This document shows positions 1-5,122 of a stretch of 5,122 nucleotides of DNA, piece after piece; positions within the stretch are counted from its first letter, which is position 1, and each line of letters begins with the position of its first letter. A program made the position numbers and the translations under genes. Where the stretch lies: assembly GCA_027340195.1 (NCBI GenBank), contig DAHWNE010000339.1:1-5122 (forward strand). Reading direction: 5' to 3'. Source of the DNA: Acetobacteraceae bacterium (GTDB lineage: Bacteria; Pseudomonadota; Alphaproteobacteria; Acetobacterales; Acetobacteraceae). Below the pieces are notes generated by a model. It was not told where the DNA came from, searched no databases, and was given only the letters and a program-made list of their open reading frames with translations.

Positions 1-1006
1 GCAGGTAGTCGTCGGTCAGCAGCGCGGCGAGCTCGGCCGCGGCGCCGCAGGGAATGTCCAGCGGGCGCAGGATCGCGAGCCACTCGGCGGTGGTGCGCGC
101 GGTCAGCCCCTCGGCCATGGCGCCGTAGAGCGCATCGACATGCTCGGCGCGTGCGGCCAGGGTGGCGAAGCGCGGATCGGCGGCCAGATCCGGCCGGTCC
201 AGCGCCGCGAACAGCCGGGCGTATTGGGCATCGCTCACGCAGATGACGGAGATGAACCCGTCGCGCGTGGCATAGGGGCGGCGATGCGGGCTGAGCATCC
301 GCGGGTAGCCGACGCCGAGTTCGGGGCGGTCGGTGACGGCGCCCCAGAGATGCTCGATCAGCAGGAAGGACAGCATGGTCTCCATCATCGTCACATGCAC
401 CGCCTGGCCGCGCCCGGTGCGCTCGCGGGCGTAGAGCGCCATGCCGATCGCCGAGGCCAGCGCCTGGCCGGTGAGCTTGTCCACCACCACGGTGGGGAAA
501 TAGCGCGGCGCCCCCGGCTTTCCCGCCTCGGGCGGCCCGGCGTTCAGCGCCGCTGCCCCGCTCATGCCCTGGATCAGGTCGTCATAGGCGGGGTACTCGG
601 CCATCGAGCTGCCCTCGCGGAAGCCGGTGGCGGCGGCGTGGATCAACCGCGGATGACGCGGGCCGAGGCTGGCATAGTCGAGCCCCAGCCGCGCCGCCGC
701 GCCGAGGCGCATGTTGTGGACGAACACATCGGCCCCCGCGATCAGCCGGTCGAGCGCCGCCCGCGCCGCCGGGCGCCGGAGATCCAGCACGACGGAGCGC
801 TTGTTGCGGTTGAGGGTGGCGAAATAGGCGCCCATGCCCGGGGTCCGCGACGGGCCGATCTGGCGGGTGGCGTCGCCCTCCGGGGTTTCCACCTTGATGA
901 CGTCGGCGCCCATGTCGCCCAGGGTCTGGGTGGCGAGCGGGCCCAGCACGATGCTGGTCAGGTCGATCACCCGCACCCCGGAAAGCGGTCCGCTTCTGGG
1001 TTCCAT
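1..1006 (-). CDS. CaiB/BaiF family (class III) CoA-transferase, C-terminus cut by window edge
   Basis: Reading the minus strand from the ATG at 1006 gives 335 uninterrupted codons to the left edge. Family III enzymes are usually about 400 residues, so roughly 60 are missing. Visible family marks are the N-terminal block PLSGVRVIDLTSIVLGP (residues 8-24), then GADVIKVETPEGD (33-45), then LNRNKRSVVLDL (65-76), where this family places its CoA-binding and conserved basic residues. VVVDKLTGQALA follows at 173-184, and Asp176 aligns with the catalytic aspartate that forms the acyl-anhydride intermediate. ERTGRGQAVHVTMMETML (195-212) is also typical. These cytosolic enzymes move CoA between carboxylic acids; the substrate cannot be read from the sequence. 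The start is supported by a GGAGG 7 nt upstream. The nearby ATG at 1013 is out of frame with this protein. The gene is divergent from the MFS transporter. Family assignment is secure; the specific reaction is unknown. Confidence 0.93.
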   Translation of the reverse strand, partial: MEPRSGPLSGVRVIDLTSIVLGPLATQTLGDMGADVIKVETPEGDATRQIGPSRTPGMGAYFATLNRNKRSVVLDLRRPAARAALDRLIAGADVFVHNMRLGAAARLGLDYASLGPRHPRLIHAAATGFREGSSMAEYPAYDDLIQGMSGAAALNAGPPEAGKPGAPRYFPTVVVDKLTGQALASAIGMALYARERTGRGQAVHVTMMETMLSFLLIEHLWGAVTDRPELGVGYPRMLSPHRRPYATRDGFISVICVSDAQYARLFAALDRPDLAADPRFATLAARAEHVDALYGAMAEGLTARTTAEWLAILRPLDIPCGAAAELAALLTDDYL

Positions 1007-1013
1007 CGCGCAT

Positions 1014-1018
1014 CCTCC
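1014..1018 (-). promoter_or_regulatory. Ribosome binding site of the CoA-transferase
   Basis: GGAGG on the minus strand lies 7 nt before the ATG at 1006. It decides between two close ATGs: the one at 1013 directly abuts the site and is in another frame, whereas the one at 1006 has ideal spacing and opens the conserved protein. Confidence 0.75.
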
Positions 1019-1088
1019 GTCTGGTCGGGGCCAGCGTGCGATGACGGCAGGATCGTGGCAATCCGCCCGCGCCCTTGGAGGGGCTTGC

Positions 1089-1130
1089 ATGTGCCGGCGG
1101 CGCTTGGCGCGCGGGGCGGTTCGGGGTTGA
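1089..1130 (+). CDS. Possible 13-residue leader ORF upstream of the MFS transporter
   Basis: An ATG at 1089 sits 5 nt after GGAGGGG (1077-1083), the best ribosome binding site on this strand of the intergenic region. It opens a 13-codon reading frame, MCRRRLARGAVRG, ending at TGA 1128-1130. It is in the same frame as the transporter, whose ATG at 1140 comes 9 nt after that stop. The transporter start itself has only a weak GGGG at 1123-1126, about 13 nt upstream. Inference: ribosomes ending the leader could reinitiate on the transporter, or the five arginines in 13 residues could make translation of the leader a control point. Chance occurrence of an SD-ATG pair in GC-rich DNA is a real alternative, and no attenuator hairpin is evident. 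Confidence 0.25.
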   Translation: MCRRRLARGAVRG

Positions 1131-1139
1131 CTGGCATTC

Positions 1140-2606
1140 ATGGTCACCCTCGCGCCCCGACGCCGCGTTTCCACCCGCACCGTGGCGCTGATCGTCGCCA
1201 GCTCCATGCTGATGGAGCAGCTGGACGGCACCGTGCTGGCCACCGCCCTGCCCACCATGGCGCGCAGCTTCCATACCGCGCCGCTGCACATGAACATCGC
1301 GCTCACCTGCTACCTGCTGACGCTGGCGATGTTCATCCCGGCTTCGGGCAAGATGGCCGACCGGTTCGGCAGCCGCACGGTGTTCCGGGCCGCCATCGGG
1401 ATCTTCACCCTGGGGTCCATCCTGTGCGGGCTGTCGGGGAACCTGGCCGAGCTGGTGGCGGCGCGGATGCTGCAAGGGCTGGGCGGGGCGATGATGTCGC
1501 CGGTGGGGCGGCTGGTGCTGCTGCGCACCGCCTCGAAGGCCGAGCTGGTCTCGGCGATGGCCTGGCTGATGATCCCGGCCACCATCGGGCCGATCCTGGG
1601 GCCGCCGTTGGGGGGCTTCATCGTCACCTACACCTCGTGGCGCTGGATCTTCTTCATCAACGTGCCGATCGGGCTGACCGGGATCACCCTGGTCAGCCTG
1701 TTCATCGAGGACATGCGCGAGACCGCGCGCACCCCGTTCGACCTGGTCGGGCTGGCGCTGTCCGGGGCGGCGCTGGCCTGCTTGTTGTTCGGCATCGAGA
1801 TGGCCGCGCGCGGCGCCGGCACCCCGGTGCTGACCTTCGGGCTGATGGCCGCGGGCATCGGGGTGGGCGCGCTCTATCTGGCCCATGCGCGGCGGTTGGA
1901 ACACCCGATCCTGGATTTCCGCCTGCTGAGGTTCACCACCTTCCGGTTTTCCGTCATGTCGGGGGCGTTTTCGCGCATCGGCGCGGGGGCGACGCCGTTC
2001 CTGCTGCCGATGATGATGCAGCTGGGGTTCGGATATTCGGCGGCGCGGTCGGGGCTGATTACCTTCGCCGGGTCGGTGGGGTCGCTGGCGATGCGGGCGG
2101 TGGCGCCGGGCATCCTGCGCCGGCTGGGGTTCCGCCCGGTGATGACCTGGATCGGCTTCCTGGCGACCGCGCTGCTGATGGCGGATGCGGGGTTCCGCCC
2201 GTCCTGGCCGGACGCCGCGATCTATGCCGTGCTGATCGCGGGCGGGTTCTTCCAGTCGCTGATGTTCATGGCGTACAACACCATCGCCTACGCCGAGGTG
2301 CCGCGGCCGGAGATGTCGGCGGCGACCAGCTTCTACACCACCCAGCAGCAGATGATGCTTTCGCTCGGGATCGCGATTTCGGCGGCGGCGCTGGCCGGGT
2401 CGATGGCGGTGCGGGGGCACGCGGCGCCGGAGCTGTCCGATTTCTCGATCGCGTTCCTGGTGGTGGGGGGGCTGGCGATGCTGGCGCCGGTGGTCTCGCT
2501 GCGGCTGGACCCGCGGGCGGGGGAGGAGCTGAGCGGGCACCATGCGCTCCCGACGCCGGCTGCTGCGTCGGCGATCGGGGCGGCGGCGCCGGCGCGGGAG
2601 GGGTAG
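1140..2606 (+). CDS. DHA2-family (EmrB/QacA-like) MFS efflux transporter, 14 predicted helices
   Basis: This 488-residue inner-membrane protein is full length for the DHA2 branch of the major facilitator superfamily, probably a drug:proton antiporter. Helix 1 carries the DHA2 motif as LDGTVLATALP (28-38). Helix 2 ends in motif A, GKMADRFGSRT (70-80). LQGLGGAMMSPVGR (111-124) follows in helix 4. Helix 5 has the antiporter motif C region, ATIGPILGPPLGG (147-159), followed by WRWIFFINVPIG (168-179), a typical DHA2 signature. By hydrophobicity I place helices near 14-38, 50-69, 79-98, 104-127, 138-163, 168-189, 200-220, 229-249, 270-290, 301-323, 333-349, 359-379, 403-422 and 436-455. The tail (456-488) is Ala/Pro-rich and probably cytoplasmic. 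The ATG at 1140 is the first possible in-frame start after a TGA at 1128-1130, and its ribosome binding site is weak. No membrane-fusion (EmrA-type) partner is next to it. The substrate is unknown. Confidence 0.93.
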   Translation: MVTLAPRRRVSTRTVALIVASSMLMEQLDGTVLATALPTMARSFHTAPLHMNIALTCYLLTLAMFIPASGKMADRFGSRTVFRAAIGIFTLGSILCGLSGNLAELVAARMLQGLGGAMMSPVGRLVLLRTASKAELVSAMAWLMIPATIGPILGPPLGGFIVTYTSWRWIFFINVPIGLTGITLVSLFIEDMRETARTPFDLVGLALSGAALACLLFGIEMAARGAGTPVLTFGLMAAGIGVGALYLAHARRLEHPILDFRLLRFTTFRFSVMSGAFSRIGAGATPFLLPMMMQLGFGYSAARSGLITFAGSVGSLAMRAVAPGILRRLGFRPVMTWIGFLATALLMADAGFRPSWPDAAIYAVLIAGGFFQSLMFMAYNTIAYAEVPRPEMSAATSFYTTQQQMMLSLGIAISAAALAGSMAVRGHAAPELSDFSIAFLVVGGLAMLAPVVSLRLDPRAGEELSGHHALPTPAAASAIGAAAPAREG

Positions 2607-2634
2607 CTTGGCGTTGCGCCGGCTTGGACGCGCT

Positions 2635-2661
2635 TTGACCCGCCCCCGCCCAGGCGATACA
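2635..2661 (+). promoter_or_regulatory. Weak candidate promoter for apt
   Basis: In the 81 bp gap between the MFS gene and apt, TTGACC (2635-2640) resembles a sigma-70 -35 box. GATACA (2656-2661) is a poor -10 at a short 15 nt spacing. Initiation would fall near 2668, leaving a leader of about 20 nt with the apt ribosome binding site inside it. Read-through from the MFS gene is equally possible, since no terminator is visible in the gap. Confidence 0.22.
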
Positions 2662-2674
2662 GGCGCCCAGCACC

Positions 2675-2679
2675 AGGGG
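2675..2679 (+). promoter_or_regulatory. Ribosome binding site of apt
   Basis: AGGGG lies 8 nt before the ATG at 2688. It supports that start, which also gives the usual N-terminus of the family. Confidence 0.55.
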
Positions 2680-2687
2680 CACCCCGC

Positions 2688-3203
2688 ATGGACCTGAAAG
2701 ACCACATCCGCGGCATTCCGGATTTCCCGAAGCCGGGCATCCTGTTCTACGACATCTCCACCCTGCTGCGGCACGCCGACGCTTGGCAGGTGGCGATGGG
2801 GCGGATGGCGCGCGCGGTGCTGCCCTATCAGCCCGACTTGCTCGCCGGCATCGAAAGCCGCGGCTTCCTGATCGCCGCGCCGCTGGCGCTGAAACTCGGC
2901 TGCGGCTTCGTCATGCTGCGCAAGCGCGGCAAGCTGCCCGGGGCGACCACCGGCCTCGACTACGCGCTGGAATATGGCTCCGACCGGATCGAGATTCAGG
3001 CCGACGCCGTCTCCCCCGGGCAGCGGGTGGTGGTGGTCGATGACCTGCTCGCCACCGGCGGCACGCTGGCCGCCGGCATCGCCCTGCTGCGCGCCGCCGG
3101 CGCGGAGGTCCCGGCGGCGGCGGCGCTGATCGAACTCACGTTCCTGGGCGGCCGCGCCCGGCTGGACGTCCCGTTCCAGTCCCTGGTGGCGTACGACGAG
3201 TAG
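2688..3203 (+). CDS. apt: Adenine phosphoribosyltransferase
   Basis: The 171-residue product matches the usual bacterial Apt length of about 170-180. It is a cytosolic purine-salvage enzyme that converts adenine and PRPP to AMP and pyrophosphate. The N-terminal Apt signature is [18 protein letters not shown] (7-24). Next come [14 protein letters not shown] (54-67) and RKRGKLPG (78-85), the flexible-loop region, then the YALEYGSD block (92-99). The PRPP-binding motif typical of type I phosphoribosyltransferases is [13 protein letters not shown] (114-126), with both acidic residues (Asp118, Asp119) and the TGGT loop present. IELTFLGGR (148-156) is the family's C-terminal block. The gene follows the MFS transporter by 81 bp on the same strand and ends 3 bp before the gor stop on the other strand. 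All key residues are present and nothing looks broken. The specificity block distinguishes it from xanthine or hypoxanthine enzymes with good confidence. Confidence 0.97.
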   Translation: MDLKDHIRGIPDFPKPGILFYDISTLLRHADAWQVAMGRMARAVLPYQPDLLAGIESRGFLIAAPLALKLGCGFVMLRKRGKLPGATTGLDYALEYGSDRIEIQADAVSPGQRVVVVDDLLATGGTLAAGIALLRAAGAEVPAAAALIELTFLGGRARLDVPFQSLVAYDE

Positions 3204-3206
3204 CGC

Positions 3207-4556
3207 CTATCCGGCCTCGCGGGTGCGGGTGCGCAGGGTCACGAACTCCTCCGCCGCGGTGGGGTGGATGCCGATGGTGCGGTCGAAATCCGCCTTCGTC
3301 GCCCCCATCGCCACGGCGATGCCCAGGCCCTGCATGATCTCGGGCGCGTCCTCGCCCAGCATATGCGCGCCCAGCACCCGGCCCGAGGCCTGATCGACCA
3401 CCAGCTTCATCAACGACTTCCGGGGCCGCCCCGAAAGCGTGTGGCGCATCGGGGTGAAACGGCTGACATAGACATCCACCTTGCCGCGGGCGGCGGCGGC
3501 TTCCTCGGACAGGCCCACGGTGGCGACCGGCGGGGTGGAGAACACCGCGGTCGGCACGTTTTCCAGCGAGATCCGCCGTGGCTTGCCCCCGAACAGGCTG
3601 TCGGCGAGCGCGTGGCCCTCGGCGGTGGCGACCGGGGTCAGGTTGAGCCGGTCGGTCACGTCGCCGATGGCGAAGATATGCGGCACGTTGGTGCGCAGAT
3701 GCGAATCCACCGCCACCGCGCCGCTGGGGGTGACGGCGACGCCGGCCGTGTCGAGGCCGAGGTTTTCGGTGGCCGGGCGGCGGCCGGTGGCGAAGAACAC
3801 CAGGTCGGCGGCGATCGCCCCGCCGGTGCTGAGCGTCAGCCGGTGTCCCGCTCCGTCCGCCTCGATGCGCTCGGGCGTTACGCCTGGGTGCAGGGTCACG
3901 CCGTTGGCGGCCAGCGCCTCGGCCAGCGCCTCGCGCAGGTCGTGGTCGAACCCGCGCAGCGGTAGCGGCGCGCGATAGACCAGGTCCACCGCGGCGCCGA
4001 GGGCGGCGAAGATGCCGGCGAACTCGACCGCGATATAGCCGCTGCCGAGGATGGCCACCCGGCGCGGCAGCCGCGGCAGGTAGAAGGCGTCGTCGGAGAC
4101 GATGCCGCGTTCCGCCCCCGGGATGGGAAGCCGGGTGGGGTGGCCGCCGGTGGCGATGACGATCCGCTCGGCGGTGACCGTCCGGCCGCCGACATCGAGG
4201 CTATTGGGGCCGGTCAGGCGGGCACGGGCGTCGAAGATGGTGGCGCCGGCGCCGTCCAGCAGCTTGCGGTAAATGCCGGCGAGGCGGGTGATCTCCCGGT
4301 CCTTGGCGGCCAGGAGCTTGGACCAGTCATGCGGCCCCTTGCGGATGGACCAGCCGAAGCCGGCGGCGTCCTCGGCCCAGGCGCCGTATTCGCCGGCCTG
4401 CACCAGCAGCTTCTTGGGCACGCAGCCGATATTCACGCAGGTGCCGCCCCAGAACCGGTCCTCGGCGATGCCGACGCGCGCGCCGTGTCCGGCGGCGATG
4501 CGCGCGCAGCGCACCCCGGCCGAGCCGCCGCCGATCACGAAAAGGTCGAACTCCAT
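3207..4556 (-). CDS. gor: Glutathione-disulfide reductase
   Basis: This 449-residue cytosolic flavoenzyme reduces GSSG to two GSH with NADPH, and its length is normal for bacterial Gor. The FAD dinucleotide fold is GGGSAG (9-14). The redox-active disulfide is GGTCVNIGCVPKK (37-49), Cys40 and Cys45. The second Rossmann motif is GSGYIAVEFAG (171-181). It is followed by VYRAPLPLRGFD (193-204), where Arg195 and Arg201 sit six residues apart like the arginines that bind the NADPH 2'-phosphate in E. coli Gor. ATGRRP (256-261) and FAIGDVTDRLNLTPVA (295-310) complete the FAD site. The dimerisation domain carries HTLSGRPRKSLMKLV (372-386), which I associate with alphaproteobacterial Gor. The C-terminal catalytic pair is in IHPTAAEEFVTL (430-441), His431 and Glu436. 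The ATG at 4556 is preceded by AGGTG at 7 nt. The gene converges on apt and lies downstream of a shortened MFS gene on the same strand. Lipoamide dehydrogenase and mercuric reductase are excluded by the Gor-type C-terminus and the NADPH arginines. Confidence 0.96.
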   Translation of the reverse strand: MEFDLFVIGGGSAGVRCARIAAGHGARVGIAEDRFWGGTCVNIGCVPKKLLVQAGEYGAWAEDAAGFGWSIRKGPHDWSKLLAAKDREITRLAGIYRKLLDGAGATIFDARARLTGPNSLDVGGRTVTAERIVIATGGHPTRLPIPGAERGIVSDDAFYLPRLPRRVAILGSGYIAVEFAGIFAALGAAVDLVYRAPLPLRGFDHDLREALAEALAANGVTLHPGVTPERIEADGAGHRLTLSTGGAIAADLVFFATGRRPATENLGLDTAGVAVTPSGAVAVDSHLRTNVPHIFAIGDVTDRLNLTPVATAEGHALADSLFGGKPRRISLENVPTAVFSTPPVATVGLSEEAAAARGKVDVYVSRFTPMRHTLSGRPRKSLMKLVVDQASGRVLGAHMLGEDAPEIMQGLGIAVAMGATKADFDRTIGIHPTAAEEFVTLRTRTREAG

Positions 4557-4563
4557 CCGTTGG

Positions 4564-4568
4564 CACCT
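4564..4568 (-). promoter_or_regulatory. Ribosome binding site of gor
   Basis: AGGTG on the minus strand is 7 nt before the gor ATG. It begins 4 nt after the inner end of the inverted repeat at 4573-4602, so a hairpin in a transcript from upstream would sit directly next to it. Confidence 0.5.
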
Positions 4569-4572
4569 GTCT

Positions 4573-4602
4573 CCGGTTCCGCCGGATGAAAGGCGGAACC
4601 GG
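4573..4602. repeat. Perfect 11 bp inverted repeat in the gor upstream region
   Basis: The arms CCGGTTCCGCC (4573-4583) and GGCGGAACCGG (4592-4602) are exact reverse complements around an 8 nt loop (4584-4591). The stem is strong, with 8 of 11 pairs G-C. It begins 20 nt after the stop codon of the shortened MFS gene and ends just before the gor ribosome binding site. As an RNA hairpin on the minus strand it could end transcription from the MFS gene, but no run of U follows, so it is not a canonical intrinsic terminator. As DNA, the arms are centred 19 bp apart and flank a possible -10 box, which fits an operator for a dimeric regulator. The repeat is seen directly; its role is inference. Confidence 0.85.
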
Positions 4603-4614
4603 GGGATCAGGCAA
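4586..4614 (-). promoter_or_regulatory. Candidate sigma-70-type promoter of gor
   Basis: On the minus strand TTGCCT (4614-4609) is followed, after exactly 17 nt, by TTTCAT (4591-4586). Each box matches the consensus at 4 of 6 positions. Transcription would start near 4579, giving a leader of about 23 nt that contains the gor ribosome binding site. The -10 lies in the loop of the inverted repeat at 4573-4602, so a protein bound to both arms would cover it. The boxes are modest matches and the local GC is high. Confidence 0.35.
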
Positions 4615-4622
4615 GCCCGGGG

Positions 4623-5122
4623 TTATTTGGGCAGCGCGTCGTCGCGGGTCTCGCGCCGCATCAGCATGGCGACGACGCTGATGAGGGCGGCGCCGGTCAT
4701 CACCGCCGAGGCGGTGGCGAAGCCGAACGGGCCGACGCCGGAGATGACGGTGCTGAGGCCGCACATCATGATCGTGCCGCGCCGGCCGAAGGTGTCGGCC
4801 AGGAACCCGAACGCCACGTAGCCGGCGATGCCCGGCTTGTGCAGCAGCATCGCCTGGATGGTGGGCAGCCAGAGCTGGCTGGTCCAGATGGCGAGCGGCG
4901 AGTCGAGCACGAACAGCACGCCCACCGGCGTGGTGTAGCGGTTCTGCGCGGTGAACAGCTGCGGCCAGGAGAAGTTCAGGAACTCGTGATCCTCGGCGGT
5001 GCCTTCCCTGGTGGCCACGAGGGCTTCGCGGCGGGCGCGGCCGGCGGCGAAATGTTCCGGAATCGTCGGAGGGCGGTTGTTCCCGCGCCGCTCCCTCCGC
5101 ACGCCCTGGCCCGGCGGCGGGG
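4623..5122 (-). pseudogene. C-terminal part of an MFS transporter, internally shortened and probably decayed; 5' end outside window
   Basis: The frame is open from the right edge to TAA at 4623-4625. Numbering from the GTG at 5102, 159 residues follow; the frame continues upstream, so the true start is not visible. Residues 1-45 are polar, like the central cytoplasmic loop of a 12-helix MFS protein. A hydrophobic segment with LWLPT (about 59-83) resembles helix 7. GYVAFGFLADTFGRR (94-108) is the second-half copy of MFS motif A. The protein then passes almost at once to a last hydrophobic stretch (about 125-148) and the tail RRETRDDALPK, which resembles an MFS C-terminus. In the family, motif A is normally followed by about four more helices, whereas here there is room for one or two, and helix 8 before the motif is also short. 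I infer in-frame deletions totalling perhaps 90-100 residues. It is unrelated to the DHA2 transporter at 1140. An intact but divergent small membrane protein is the alternative. Confidence 0.6.

Noticed and set aside
1056..1061. TTGCCA on the minus strand as a -35 box for the CoA-transferase.
   Set aside because: It matches 5 of 6 consensus positions, but no acceptable -10 is found at 16-18 nt spacing (CACGCT and neighbours), so I do not call a promoter.
1127..1132. TTGACT on the plus strand as a -35 box.
   Set aside because: It overlaps the stop of the leader ORF and would place the -10 inside the MFS coding sequence, where only GC-rich sequence is found.
2465..2471. A run of seven G in the MFS gene, considered as a slippage or phase-variation site.
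   Set aside because: It is simply GTG GTG GGG GGG coding Val-Val-Gly-Gly in the last helix. Runs of this length are unremarkable at this GC content, and nothing else suggests phase variation.
140..2638. An 832-codon open frame on the plus strand and a 730-codon one on the minus strand (582-2774), both spanning the CoA-transferase/MFS boundary.
   Set aside because: Both are Arg/Gly/Ala/Pro-rich with no recognisable motif and overlap two well-supported genes in other frames. Long shadow frames are expected at this GC content, so I do not take them as overlapping genes.
2607..2687. Possible terminator after the MFS gene (GGCG-TTG-CGCC near 2610-2620).
   Set aside because: The stem is only 4 bp with a 3 nt loop and no T-run follows.
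3264..4589. Several open frames of 99-233 codons antisense to or shifted within gor (3264-3965, 3481-3978, 3896-4195, 4140-4589).
   Set aside because: gor is complete with all catalytic motifs. The others have His/Arg/Gly-rich or Ala/Ser-rich compositions typical of shadow frames and show no domains.

Overview
The window is high-GC bacterial chromosome, estimated by eye at about 70% GC. The gene order is ordinary, with short intergenic gaps. The glutathione reductase, the CaiB/BaiF CoA-transferase and the DHA2-type transporter together fit an alphaproteobacterium. The style of the apt and gor proteins suggests Rhodospirillales/Acetobacteraceae, but that placement is inference from memory of the families and is not demonstrated here.

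Layout, left to right: (1) a CaiB/BaiF family (class III) CoA-transferase on the minus strand, 335 codons visible, with its C-terminus beyond the left edge; (2) a 133 bp divergent intergenic region holding the strong ribosome binding site of the CoA-transferase and, on the plus strand, a possible 13-codon leader ORF; (3) a complete 14-helix DHA2-family MFS transporter on the plus strand; (4) an 81 bp gap and then apt (adenine phosphoribosyltransferase), also plus; (5) gor (glutathione-disulfide reductase) on the minus strand, converging on apt with only 3 bp between the stop codons; (6) a 66 bp gap with a perfect 11 bp inverted repeat and a candidate gor promoter whose -10 lies in the repeat's loop; (7) the 3' part of a second, different MFS transporter on the minus strand. 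This last gene looks internally shortened and probably decayed, and it runs off the right edge.

The genes do not form one obvious pathway. apt does purine salvage, gor maintains the reduced glutathione pool, and the CoA-transferase activates an unidentified acid as its CoA thioester. The full-length MFS protein is probably a proton-coupled exporter of unknown substrate. The divergent CoA-transferase/transporter pair could share regulation, but nothing in the sequence names a common substrate.

I found no RNA gene, insertion sequence, CRISPR array, phage gene or attachment site. I did not find a convincing undescribed system. The most useful leads are the palindrome around the gor promoter, the decayed MFS gene, and the small leader ORF before the DHA2 transporter.
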